From: Nephrocerus scutellatus
Taxonomy: Eukaryota; Arthropoda; Insecta; Diptera; Pipunculidae
Direction: 5' to 3'
DNA: 64,000 nucleotides
NCBI GenBank assembly: GCA_947095585.1
Contig: OX352761.1
Span: forward strand, 111,649,890-111,713,889
Shown: positions 1 through 11,127 of the stretch, in pieces
Layout: every line of letters starts with the position of its first letter
How positions within the stretch are numbered: position 1 is the stretch's first letter
Notes under the pieces: generated by a model
Database searches by the model: none
Told to the model about the DNA's origin: nothing
What the model saw: the letters and a program-made list of their open reading frames with translations, nothing else
Program-made: the position numbers and the translations under genes

Positions 1-3000
1 TTACGCGAAAAATTATTAGCCTCGTCCCAAAAAACGTGATTATCATTCAAAAATCGTTGCGCTTATATTTTTCTGAATATGGGATGAATAAATTTCCTTG
101 ATTCAATTACATATATTTCCACAAAGAAAAAGTAAGTCGAGCAGCCAATGACGGTTCCTTAAAGGACACACACTGGTAAGACAACCAAGAGGAAACTTAC
201 TCAAAATACTTTCACCGAAAGAAATGTAAACAGAAAATGTCACATACGAAATAAATGTTGTGGAAAATTGCCGAATTATGTTGACCAAAAACATCATTAT
301 TCAAACCGGCTGAAGCAAAGGCAAAAGGAGGAACGAATAAGGAAAAATCCAACACACGACTCTCGAATTGTCCAGAAATGCACAGAGGAAAGCCACGGCG
401 TCCAAACCGAATCTACAAACAACAAACAATGCGCAGTGCATGCTTACTCGAAAGGAATTCCTAAGTTATCGCACCTTAAAGAAACAGTGACAGGACTTCC
501 GTCACCCACACAACTTGTGACGAAAAATACTCAAAGGATTTCTTCGGTCCTTTCTTATTATTTGTTGTATATGTATTACCAGTAGAGAACAAACGAAAAA
601 AAAATGCGGTCCAAGGAATTCCAATTGTTTTGAAGAATGAGGACACTTTTCTCTCTAAATTTAGACATTTGTTTTGTGGTGCGGTGACCGCATAAGATGA
701 GTGGATGTGATGTGGGCAATTTCCTGTTGAACCCAGAACACTGAAATGTTGTCCATGCTTTCAGGGATTTCGTTGAAGGAAATTGCAGACGGAAATAGAA
801 AATTACAGGACAATAAGTCCATTTCGAGTTGAGTTGACAATTTGCCTCAACTTGATACGTGAGGTGCATGTTGAAACGCATTAGGGGAATTCTTAAAAGG
901 GTTTGCAGTCCAGTTTTGTTTTTCTTTTAAAAACGAAAGGAACAATCATTTTGAAGGTTTTTCCATCGATGGGACCTATTTCATCTATAAATACTTACAC
1001 GTACAGGTTTAAAAATTGTAAACTTTTAAATACCAAGAGACACTGAATTTTACTACTCACTGCAGTGTATTGCTCCTGTTATGGAAAAGTCCCATAACAG
1101 ATTGCATAAATTTTGTCACAGGATTAACCACAAAATACCTGATGCTGCCTACCCTGGAGTCCTGTCTCGACCGCCAATTTGTCACGTCGTTGACACACCT
1201 TTGTTGTTTCTGTTGTGCCTCATTACGTATCCTGACTAAAAATTCACTGCGCATTACTGTGTCATGTGCAGTGCATTAATCAGGATAATTTATAAAGTCG
1301 CGCGCTCCATGCACTCGCTCAAAAAAGTACACATGCATGAACACATTTGCATCTTATCCTGCACTGTTGCGTAAGTCAATTTATCTCCTTAATCCGTGTC
1401 GCACCTGAGCTTGACAGTTGCAGTAAATCCTGTGAACAACGAGGAAACATAGATCAGGATCAGCAGCCTTGTGCGAGCACAAACCACATGTGAAATATTC
1501 GCTACTCGTTTGCTTCTCCTCGAGCTAATTGATTTATGTTATCAAAAGAGTGGAAAATGCGGGCCAGTGATGTGATGTTATGAAAGTGCGCCTTCTGCTC
1601 GCAGCCATGTATAAAATTGCTCAATCTCAGCGACTTCAGTAGTAAAAAGATACACCAAGTATCGTCCATGATGCATGTTGCGAAGGCGAACGCGTCTGGC
1701 TGAAAGACAGATTCGAGTCTTAAAATATGAGTCTTGATTGCGTACACTCGTAAAAATCTGCATTCTCGCAACGACGTTGTAGTCCGCAGTATGTCTGTCA
1801 GAAGTTTGCGTCGTCGGAAAACTGCCTACGTCAGTGAACAACTCACGCAGCATATCCATTCCAAGGATGTGCGTGTATAACGCATAGGCAATCTAAGCAG
1901 AGCAAATCAACAAATCAAAACCTTTAACAGGATGTAGCTGCGATATTTGCAAAACTCAAAACTCTCTTTTGATTTATGAGATGTGAAGGATGGAACGTTA
2001 AACAAGCGACCATTGCATTCGGATGGTACGCGCGTAAATATCTGAATTAGTGTGAAATGTCCTGGGGGCGTGCGGAAGCAAAGATATTGCCACATATCAC
2101 ATTGACTGAGTAAATCGAATGTACACTGCGAGACTATCAGACGTGACGGCAAGCTGCTCCGTGTGGTCTTAAGTCATCACAGTTCGTTTCCGAGACCGAC
2201 GAGGCCGCAGGATACCTTGAAATTAAGGTGTTAAAAAAGCAGACAACTGTAACACCTTTTTTCAGATGATTTATTTCACAGAAAGCGAAAAGTATTCGAT
2301 TGCTCCGAGCGGTGGCAACAAGTACTGTGTGGTGTTCTTAGCAAATGTGTGGTAAAATTGAGCGTGAGATGGTCGCTCAGCTGAAAGATGCACACATATG
2401 TGCATATGTGCAAGCAATCGTGTCCTGAAAGTTAAACTAAACAGCAGAAGAAAGCTTACAACCAATTTAGTTCATATGGAGTCGTCATGTATGGTGGCCT
2501 ACGGCATTTAACTTGCAGTCTTTTCTGTCTGCGAAATGCTACTGGTAAAGTCGTGTCTCGCATTCAAATTGAAATGAAAAACACGAATTTCTAAATTTTG
2601 CAAAAAGGATACGATCTCTTTAATCCTTGATGAAAAAACAAAATAAATAAACAAACAGAGGCTTTAATGGCCATACTTTTACGCCTCTCATCAGGAACTA
2701 TGAGTTTTGTTTTCTTGCACAATAGATATGAATAATAAAAACCTTGAAAAACTCTGACACTGACACCTCGCCGCGTTGCAAATGACACTCGGATGATATG
2801 CAATTTCCACCTTTTCCGTTGTATATTGAGCTGTGGCAACAGGATGAATGAATGAATCCCTCATCGAGAATACTTGTTTTTTTTTTATTTATGATAACTA
2901 GGCGGACAATGGGATATGGAATCAATGGGAATACCATGGCACTTTACTTTTTTCGTTTAGGTGAGGCAATTCCGCCTGGGGTGCAATTTTGCTGCTTCTT

Positions 3001-3106
3001 TGTGGTTGACATTTTATACAGACGCCTGATGCATTAGCGGGTAAAAGGCGCTCTTTTGTTTGTTCTTCTTATTATATTTTTTGTATTTATTCTATTTTTC
3101 TAGACT
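1..3106. other. AT-rich DNA without a recognisable gene
   Basis: I see no recognisable protein in any frame here. The open frames are short and their translations show no family motif. The only local structure noted is a perfect 9-bp hairpin at 1076-1100 (arms CTGTTATGG and CCATAACAG, 7-nt loop). The right edge is the 5' truncation point of a LINE. Confidence 0.4.
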
Positions 3107-4917
3107 CTTTCGGAGTAGTTGGAAAACAGAATTTTTCCAGCCTATACCAAAAAGTGGCGAACCGTCATCCTTGTACCGTCCAACAGCACTAACGTCATGG
3201 AAACACTGATTAAACGCCAGCTTATTAAATATATTGAGTTGTTCAATGACCGTCAATTTGTTTTCCGTGGACAATGTTCTACCGTTGATCTAATGGCAAA
3301 TCTCACCGAAAAGTACAACCAGTCTTTTCATAGGTTTGGTGAAAGCAAAGTTGCGTAGCCAATGACAATGTTCTACTGCTGATCTGATGGCAAATCTCAC
3401 CGAAAAGTACAACCAGTCTTTTCATAGGTTTGGTGAAAGCAAAGTTGCGTAGCCAATGACAATGTTCTACTGCTGATCTGATGGCAAATCTCACCGAAAA
3501 GTGCAACCAGTCTTTTCATAGGTTTGGTGAAAGCAAAGTTGCGTAGCCAATGACAATGTTCTACTGCTGATCTGATGGCAAATCTCACCGAAAAGTACAA
3601 CCAGTCTTTTCATAGGTTTGGTGAAAGCAAAGTTGCGTAGCCAATGACAATGTTCTACTGCTGATCTGATGGCAAATCTCACCGAAAAGTACAACCAGTC
3701 TTTTCATAGGTTTGGTGAAAGCAAAGTTGCGTAGCCAATGACGATGTTCTACTGCTGATCTGATGGCAAATGTAACCGAAAAGTACAACCATTCTTTTCA
3801 CAGGTTTGGTGAAAGCAAAGTTGCGTAGCACTTGATATTTCAAATACATTAGGCAGAGTTTGGCACCAAGCTCTTCTGTTCAAAATGCGTGCTTCTACAA
3901 TGAATGTAACCCAACTTCAATAGATTTGAAGCTATCGTTCAAACCATTCATCCAAGTTGTGTTGGACGGTTTTAAGTCTGATATTCACCACATAAATGCG
4001 GGTGTCTCTCAGGGGTATGTTTTGTCTCCGACACTCTTTCTTTTCATTACCGATTATCTTTTTGTGACTTCTAATTTAACAGTATTCTTATATGTCTCCA
4101 AGGAATTCAAGGAAGAAATGTCTCTTTTAATACATTCCTTTGCTGATGACAGTAATCTTTTATATCTCCAGGTTAACGTCCTTCTCTTCGGCTGTGGAAC
4201 TAGAACAACAGCATATCGTTAAGGTCTTAACTTGACAGCATAGCAAAATACGGAGAACACAATAGATTCAAATGTAAAGTTTCCAAAACCCAATGCTGTC
4301 CTTTGTCGCTAAAGCGAATTAGTAACATTCAGCCATTAACCATGAATGGAACTTGCATCAAGAAAACTGAAAAACTAGCAATTCTTTGTGTGTGCATCAA
4401 CGACAAGCTTCACTCTCTCTGATCTGGCTACAATCTACAAGGCATTCATTCTCCCAGAACATGAGTATAACTGTCATGTCTTGACATCGTACAGAACCGT
4501 GTGCGATAAAACTTATAGTCGACATAAATAATGAAAAATTGATTCGCTTGAACCTCGCAGTAATAATCTCCTGTTTGACACTGTTTTACCGGTTTTTCGA
4601 TCAATGTTGCTCAAGAGAAATAGACAGTTTCTTTCCGCCCCTCCATGAATTTAAACGCAATAATCGTGGCTCTTTGTTTACCTATCACTTTACCCTCAAT
4701 CCCATCTTCGGATGTACTGTTAAGAAGCTCTTTCTTAAGTCGTTCAATGGAATGCCTTACCAAGCTCTGTATTCCCACATCACTATGATCCACCGGCATT
4801 CAAAATGCGTGCACATCGACATTTGCTCTTTTCTTCTTTGATACCTTAGTATCCACCGTGTACATGGCATAATAAGGGTTTAAACCCATTGATCGTCTGC
4901 AAATGATAAAAAAAAGA
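3107..4917 (+). mobile_element. LINE-A copy 1, 5'-truncated RT relic with A-tail
   Basis: This is a non-LTR retrotransposon fragment of the family I call LINE-A (CR1/jockey-like; clade not certain). The first part (3119-3355) encodes the start of the reverse transcriptase palm. After a 94-bp tandem repeat the frame resumes: 3860-4222 carries RT motif B (NAGVSQGYVLSPTLF) and motif C, FADD, near 4140. At 4320-4860 the thumb and C-terminal part can be followed in shifting frames, ending with a typical histidine-rich tail (HITMIHRHSK). A short A-run at 4909-4917 is the 3' tail. Frameshifts, stops and the repeat expansion make it non-functional. Other copies in the window share the same motif order, which supports the assignment. 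Confidence 0.85.
3272..3829 (+). repeat. 94-bp minisatellite inside LINE-A RT
   Basis: Six tandem units start at 3272, 3366, 3460, 3554, 3648 and 3742, an exact period of 94 bp, with only a few substitutions between the inner units. The unit is the RT coding segment that reads DLMANLTEKYNQSF on the + strand. Because 94 is not a multiple of three, the expansion destroys the RT frame. The first and last units are the most diverged, as expected for edges of an array grown by slippage or unequal exchange. The short antisense frames through the array are artefacts of the period. Confidence 0.97.
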
Positions 4918-5085
4918 AGAATCGAAATAGAATTGCTTTCTCATGTCCTTTTCCACCTTCAAATCAGGTTCAAAGCAGTACTTTACCGTTAGTTCTAAGA
5001 AATTTGAACAAAGTTCATAGAGCTTTTAAAAGTTAAATTCAATTTCAGAAATTGCAAAAGATGGATAAATAAATAAATCCAGAAG
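4918..5085. other. short spacer between two LINE relics
   Basis: AT-rich sequence between the A-tail of LINE-A copy 1 and the start of LINE-B copy 1. Nothing else is recognised. Confidence 0.4.
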
Positions 5086-5880
5086 GGCCCTTGCAACAGG
5101 CAGTGTCTTATCCACTACCGATAAACGCAGGAGGGCCATCAAAGTTATGCCTTCGACTGGCAGTGGAAGGATTGTGGCACTAGCTGGCCCTTCCGCTGCA
5201 GGTAATAAAGTAGGTTCAACCTACTACAGCAGCCAATCTTGAAGGCGCATCTGTTAGTAGACTTTTGCGACAATGCACTCCATCCAGATTGCATTACAAG
5301 GATGGGCGGAAAGCCACTCGGACGCTGAAGGTCCTCGGAGATATTACGGAGACCATCAGAACTCCGATGTAAGTTGCAAAGCTCAAATGGATTTAAGCCT
5401 CAAGAGGACGAGCACCGACTCCACGTCCAAGCGACAGAGATTCCCCTCCGGCTTCCAAACGAACTGAGATACACAACACCAGTACCCATACTCGTCCACT
5501 GTCATATCTCTACGGTCCTTTAGTGTCGTCCTGAAAGACAGATCATTGTCGCAGTAATTGATCCTAGAGACATCGGTGGCACGATCTCCCCAAAACGGTG
5601 GCAGTTGGTCAAGTTAAAGTGGCTGGTAGCTTCCTGACCTTCATGAAGGACCACACTGGACCTCCTCCGATCACCTCCTCCATCCTCCGGTGGCGGGTGT
5701 CATCAAGGCCGCATAACGCTTATCGCCTGTGATGACGACTTGAGATCCTGTGGGCTCTACAATTAGGCCATATCTAGCCTGGGGGAGATACGGCCGGGTG
5801 CCAGGCTGTCTTGGCTGAATCTTCATCTGCATCTTCTCGGATAGTCAAGCAGTTTTGAGATAACTAGAATCAGTCTCTAC
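5086..5880 (+). pseudogene. LINE-B copy 1: ORF1-like (DUF4780-like) part
   Basis: Frame-shifted coding remnant on the + strand. One frame near 5100-5230 is basic and rich in Gly/Ser/Ala. At 5550-5720 other frames give a stretch beginning VAVIDPRDIGG followed by ISPKRWQL and KDHTGPPPI. This order resembles the DUF4780-type domain found in accessory ORFs of insect LINEs; that match is from memory of the family, not a search. It lies directly upstream of an RNase H-type C-terminus on the same strand, so the two probably belong to one element from which the whole RT has been deleted. Several stops and frameshifts make it a pseudogene. Confidence 0.5.
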
Positions 5881-5914
5881 GAACTCTTTTGTATCTTTTT
5901 TGCCGATCATCTTT

Positions 5915-6547
5915 CAGGGTGATGGCGGAGCAGTTCATCATTCGCCTGTATTATGTGCCAGGTCATAGGGACATTCTGTTGAACTTCTGGGCCGATGAAC
6001 TCGCCAAAAATGGTACTACGCTGCCCCTTCTACCCAAAAATGGTTCCATAGGCATACCGATTGCTACATGCAAACTCATGTTAAAGCAGGATGCTACTGA
6101 CAAAACCAACCTTAGATGGACAAATGGTATAACTTGCGAAGTTACAGAACAAGTGTTTGATTTCTTTAAACAGAGTGCACATAAGCGCAACGATAGGTGT
6201 AATTACTGGGCACTATCTAATAGGAAAACATGCAGCAAGGCTTGTTGTATTTTCCAATGACTTCTGCAGAAGCTGCATGGACGAGGAAGAGGTCATTCTT
6301 CACCTTCTCAGCACATCCATAGCTCTTTCTCTAAAGCGTAAGCTCTATCTTGGAGCCTTCTTTTACCTTAACGATTTGTCAAGCACTGACATCAAAAAAC
6401 TTCTACGCTTCATTCGAAGCTCTAACTGGTTGAATGAGTAGGGCGAGAAATCCTCTCGATCCATGTGGCGCCACAATTGACCATCTATTGGTCTAAGTGG
6501 ATCGGCTTCCTTCCGACAGCCACCGCAACCTAACCTAACCTAACATG
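5915..6547 (+). mobile_element. LINE-B copy 1: RNase H end, CCHC-like tail, 3' UTR
   Basis: The segment starts in the end of an RNase H domain (YVPGHRDI, then ADELAKNGTT) and continues in a second frame to a Cys/His-containing C-terminus (HYLIGKHAARL, FCRSC, LHLL), ending FIRSSNW and a stop at 6439-6441. This layout is known from I/LOA-type LINEs. A 3' UTR of about 85 bp follows and ends in CCTAA repeats at 6527-6544. Three minus-strand relatives (8835, 18851, 40447) share both the protein end and the UTR. The frame is broken between the RNase H part and the tail. Confidence 0.85.
6527..6544 (+). repeat. CCTAA (TTAGG-like) 3' tail of LINE-B
   Basis: Three and a half CCTAA units form the extreme 3' end of the LINE-B copy. 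On the other strand this is TTAGG, the common insect telomere repeat. The related copy at 8835-8847 begins with the same repeat in inverse orientation, so the repeat is part of the element end and not a telomere. Confidence 0.85.
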
Positions 6548-8620
6548 CCGATGTCAGTATGTCTGTCTGTTAAGGGGTTTTTAAGGCAGTTTTGGGTCTT
6601 AACGAAAATCTTGAGAGTGTCGTCTTGAGGGGAGTTAGAGTACGTCTTGAGCAGGTCATGAGTGAGGTTTTGATGTGATTTTTATGGTGGGCGTGACGGT
6701 AATCTTGTGTGGTGTTTGATGGGTGTTATGGGGGATTTTAAAGTTTTAAAAGGAGAACATATCTAGTCCTAGTTGCTCTACGTCTGCCCCTCTATTTATA
6801 AGGGGGCTATTAATGTTTGAATAAAAGCATGTTTTTAACAACTCGATCGTAGCACATCTCTTTTTATATTTTTTTAATTTAAACATTTTTGTATAGCAAT
6901 TGCGAATACATAGCAGATATTTGACCTTTGTCACCGTACTCCGTTCGACCAAAGCAAACAAATTGCACCAATATTTCATAACACCACTTCATTCTGGTAT
7001 CCTCTTGCTAACTGCATTTTGTCTGCAACTCCCTGGGTTCTTTTATCCTAAGTATCTTAACAAAATGCGCGACTGCCTTTCAGATTTAAATACGGTCTTT
7101 GCCAAAATAAGAAAAATACACTCTAGTCGCCCGTTAGGTACGTTCTGTCGCCTTCTTAATTCACAGTGTGAACGTTATAATTCTTTCGCTTTCATTTTTT
7201 ATTGCCTCAAGGTATCGCTACGTATGGATAGGTAGAGATGTGGCAGAATCATCTTCTCTGTACAATAATTGTAGCCAAAATTATTATTGCGCTGTTAGGG
7301 CGGATGTTGTTGTTCGTTCCCTGGTGTGTTTATTGCTTTTGGTCCTAGTCGTGCGGGCTGCAGCTGCAGTATACAACAACTAATGTTATTCTTTTGAGTT
7401 TTAGCCAGAAATGTACACAAACACACAATTGAGTTTTTTCCATGCAGTTAAACATGAGATGAATAACACGTTAACATAATGCAGATACGTGTGTTTGGAA
7501 GGACCAAGTCAACTGGAGTGAAATAGTGACGTGAGTGGCTGAGCCAACAAGGGCAGAAGTCATACAAATTTAACACAAAAAAAAAAAACCACTGCGTTCT
7601 TTCTTGAAGCTAAGAAGGTTAGCTTGCTGCTAAGCTCTTTTAAATTCACTCTCTATAAAGCAATATTTGTTTGGTTTAAAACCTCAAACTACTGAACATC
7701 CAAAAACCTTTTCTTCCTCAATAATTCAACAGAGTTAAGCATTTTTATAAAGCCAAAGTTAGTAGTGAATCTTTTGTTAACATAAGTGCGTCTTCTTCTT
7801 CTTCTTCTTCTTCTTCATTCAAAAATTATCATTCCCACACTCAGCACATGACAACAAATTTGCTATTCAAAAATGTCCTATTCAAGGATGAGTAACTCTT
7901 CGCGGCGTGGCTGATGTTGCTGAAATGCTTCACGCAAAAGCATTTACCTGCGGAACTTTGGAAGCAACCCTACTTTCGAATCTTCTTCCGGCAAGATAAA
8001 TAACATGCGGATTTCTTGGCATACCACGACATCCACTTATCGAGCCATTTAAAAACCACCGCTTCCACACCTTCTTTAACGAAGCTTCTATAGAATTCCT
8101 TTTGAAGTTTTCTCCCGAAGTCTTTAGGAGACAAATTCCTTTCAAAAGTGGCATCATGGTATGAAATCTCTCTCTCACTCCTGTGTTTATTACCTACGAC
8201 AAGTATTATCCTTGTGATTATCGCGTTATTTGTTTTAATGGGAATTTTTATAGCATTCGAGAAAGTTTTGTTTGTGTGCGACAGCCAATGCCAAAGTAGA
8301 ATCGCTTCCCCTGCTAACACAGGTTACGATTACGACTTAGTTACTTTGTTTGCGTTTTCATGACGTCATTAAAGATAATAATTTGGTGTTTGTATGATAA
8401 CTTAATAGCGTTACAATAATTATGAGGACGTTATATTGTGTCAAGCATAATCCTCTGTTAGGTATGCATTCATGGATTCACAGATTTAATGCGAAACTTT
8501 GCTTAGATAAATGGATAAATACCATTTCTGACTTAAACTACCCAAGCTTCCTTGATAAGTTTTAGTTTGATTAGTTGAAATTGAAAAAAAAGTGCTGTAC
8601 ATTTTTGCTTACCATGATAT
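6548..8620. other. no recognisable gene; GT-rich stretch and a CTT microsatellite
   Basis: At 6555-6735 there is a GT-rich stretch with repeated TCTTGAG and GGGT-type words. It looks like a decayed antisense version of the CCAAAAGACCC-type array found at 15.15 kb. A (CTT)n microsatellite lies at 7791-7816. The minus strand between 7930 and 8320 has two overlapping open frames rich in basic residues, but I do not recognise the product and do not call a gene. Confidence 0.4.
7791..7816 (+). repeat. (CTT)n microsatellite
   Basis: About eight and a half CTT units without interruption. Confidence 0.95.
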
Positions 8621-8834
8621 TGTTAGGAACTATAGGCTTCCTAGAGTGTTCGTAATGGATTTTGCAAATTAAAATCCAACACAAGTTCGTTTGTTTAGAG
8701 ATTCAACTTTAATAAACAAATGTAAAGAGTTCACATATTTACACGAGTGACTACTTATTATTCACACAAATCACATAACATAACTGCTCTATCTATTTAC
8801 AAGAACTCTGGAACAAATCCTAATGATAACTTTC
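8621..8834. repeat. LTR-like repeat, copy 1 (truncated)
   Basis: Starts TGTTAGGAAC immediately after ATAT (8617-8620). It shares with 13474 and 63402 the block TTTTGCAAAT, the block TTTAATAAACAAA and a GTTCACA block, at similar distances. The right side is cut by the end of LINE-B copy 2. I infer an LTR of a gypsy-type element because copy 2 has matching TG...CA ends and a target duplication. Confidence 0.6.
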
Positions 8835-9530
8835 TTAGGTTAGGTTATGGTGGCTCCCAGTGAAACCGACACACTTAGACCAGCAATGATCCATTGTGAT
8901 ACCTTACGGATCAGGAAAATATTTTTCCTTATACTCGTTGAACAAATTAGAGCTTCGTATGAAGCGTAGGAGACTGCTAATGTCAATGCTGATAAGATCA
9001 TTTGTCTCATTGTAGGAGAAAGCTCCACAATCGAGTTTACGTTCTTGGGAGAGGGCTGGACAAGTACAGAGGAGATGGATAATGGTCTTCTCCTCCTCCT
9101 AATGCATGCAGCTTCTGCAGAAGTCTTTCGAAAAGACTCCAAGTAGTGTTGCATGCTTGCCTGTGAGACAGTGTCCAGTGATGAAACCTAAAAAACACCG
9201 ATGTGCGATATTTTTTGAGACATTAAATACTTGGAGCATTTCGGATCCAGCTTGGGCCAGATCTGTTTTGTCACTATGCAAGTTATACCGTTTTACCACC
9301 TACCGTTTGTTTTTTCATTAGCGTCTCGCTTTAACATTAGTTTGTATGTAGCTATTGGTATGCCTAAGAAACCATATTTAGTAGAGATGGGTAGTGTACT
9401 TCCTTCTTTGGGGAGTTCGTCAGTCATACAGTTTCCTGGAATGTCTCTATACCCCGGCACCCAACTTAGTTGGATATTGAACAGCTCCGCCATCTCCATA
9501 AGTGCCCATAGCGCTTAAATTGATAATTCC
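8835..9530 (-). mobile_element. LINE-B copy 2, 3' part
   Basis: Minus-strand relic of the same element as at 5.9-6.5 kb. Read from the right, 9499-9293 encodes the end of RNase H (LSWVPGYRDIPGNC, then a degraded DEL motif and IATYKLMLKRDA). The part 9299-8900 encodes the Cys-rich tail (GHCLTGKHATLLGVFSKDFCRS). The 3' end at 8835 carries two and a half TTAGG units on the + strand. A frameshift and stops separate the parts. The 5' limit is uncertain; weak similarity may continue to about 9700. Confidence 0.85.
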
Positions 9531-10944
9531 ATTGTCATCTGTCTCTACCTGAGAAGATGTTAGAATTTTTGCGTCCTTGATACCTTTTCCAAAGTTGACA
9601 TTAGTGCACATGTAGGTGCTTCGATATAAGAATAGACACTAGAACACTTTCTAAGAAGTAATGTCAACTTGGCATTAGGTTCCTTGTGTTTTCGCTACAC
9701 CAAACCAAACTTCCCGGGGTCTAGAATTAGAGTATTATTGAACTCACTATCTAGACCCAATATTTCTTCCCAAAAAACCTGTCAAAGACACCACGCATCT
9801 GATTCGTTCTTATTTTTCAACTGTAGCATATTTTGTAACCAACATCTATATATAAATAGACAAAGGCAAAAGTTTAGAGCAGTTGCTTAGAGTTCAACGT
9901 TCAAATTTTTGATAGATCAGAAATAAAAGTGGTGGTGGGGGGCGGGTTGTGTGAGGTTGTTGGGTGGTTGGGAATGGGTGGTGTAGGACAATGAGAAGAC
10001 AAGTACTGGAGATAGCCCGACGGTGGTGTTGTGGTTTTCAATCAGTATTGCCTTAATGTTTTCCAGGACTATTTGGGCACCAAAAGATTAGCGCGTATGA
10101 TATAATTTGTATGTTCACTATACGGCTAGTATTTAAAAGTTTTGTTGAAAGTTGATATTCTGGTTCTTGTCTGCTAAAACAACAAGTAAACCATATGTTT
10201 TCTATCCAACAACAACACTACAAAATTATTTTCCTACGTTAACCACGTCCTAACAAACCATAAACTAAGCATATCCTTCTTATAATGCTACAATATATAT
10301 ATCATTGTATACAAGATTGCTCAATACGTTATATATGCATACATTTTTTGCTCCAAGTACAGACATGAAATAGATACTCGTATATCGTTTAACCCTCACA
10401 ATAATTTCAATAGCATTCGATTTACCATGCGAAAGTTTGGTTTGGTCAGTGGGCATTTACTCCCCTCTGAAGAGTGAACCGCAGAAAAACAATTACTACC
10501 AATTTAATGCACAGGTGGAGCCATACTGACGCTCTTAATAACTGCCCTGGAATGTAATATGTGGGTAGTATGAACATAGGGCAAAAACAAAATTGCTATT
10601 TTGTCCATTGAGTAGAAAAAGAGCGGGTAATTTGTAACAAGTGTTACATATCGAAGCAATATCTAATTATACGAGTATGTGGAAGGAAGTTGTGTGTTGT
10701 CGATGGAGCAAGGTGTTGTTGTCTGTTGATGTTGTTGCCGTGTAGTTTGTGGAGGAAAAAAAAACATAAATTTAGCTTCTGTCAGTCATTAAGGTATTCT
10801 GTATAGACAACTGCTGCCACTGTTAATAGCTATATGGTAGGTAAACACATGTGTAGTACAATGTCGGGTGGGTATAATAATCGACCTTGTAACAAGGTGC
10901 TGCACATATTGTACTACAACCGAACTGATTGTTGTGCTGTAAAG
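9531..10944. other. no recognisable gene; inverted repeats
   Basis: Holds a perfect 12-bp inverted repeat (AAGTTGACATTA at 9592-9603 and its complement at 9659-9670), a TATATAAATAG box near 9850 that could be promoter- or LTR-like, a GT-rich tract at 9925-9985, and a nested palindrome at 10852-10918. No protein family is recognised. Confidence 0.4.
10852..10918. repeat. nested inverted repeat
   Basis: Outer arms of 11 bp (TGTAGTACAAT and its perfect complement) enclose an inner odd palindrome ACCTTGTAACAAGGT at 10884-10898. It could form a cruciform or a stem-loop. No element family is assigned. Confidence 0.7.
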
Positions 10945-11000
10945 CAGGGGTCTCCAAACTTTTTCTTTTGTGGGCCAAATTAAAAAATCTTTGGAGTCAG
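10945..11000 (+). mobile_element. possible hAT-type terminal sequence
   Basis: The sequence CAGGGGTCTCCAAACT followed by a TGTGGGCCA box resembles the terminal inverted repeat of hAT-type DNA transposons as known from many animals. I do not find the opposite end in the window, and an AT-dinucleotide run at 11023-11038 follows. The call rests on this one end only. Confidence 0.35.
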
Positions 11001-11127
11001 ATGGGCAAAAATATATACATAATTATATATATATATATGTATATAAGTGAATACTCGTATAGAAAACGTGTGTGTGTCTTAATCTTCTTTATGTATAAAA
11101 ATGATTGTGCGTTTGTATGCAAAGGCG

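Noticed and set aside
3303..3788. Series of 67-codon antisense frames
   Set aside because: They are the same sequence repeated by the 94-bp array, antisense to a reverse transcriptase segment.
3272..3829. CRISPR-like look of regular repeats
   Set aside because: Units are directly adjacent without spacers, and the context is a eukaryotic LINE.
6527..6544. Real telomere or interstitial telomere tract
   Set aside because: Only three to four units, and the same units occur at the matching end of other LINE-B copies, so they are part of the element.
7930..8320. Two overlapping minus-strand frames rich in Lys/Arg
   Set aside because: A vague similarity to the end of mariner-type transposases was considered, but the order of residues does not fit well enough.
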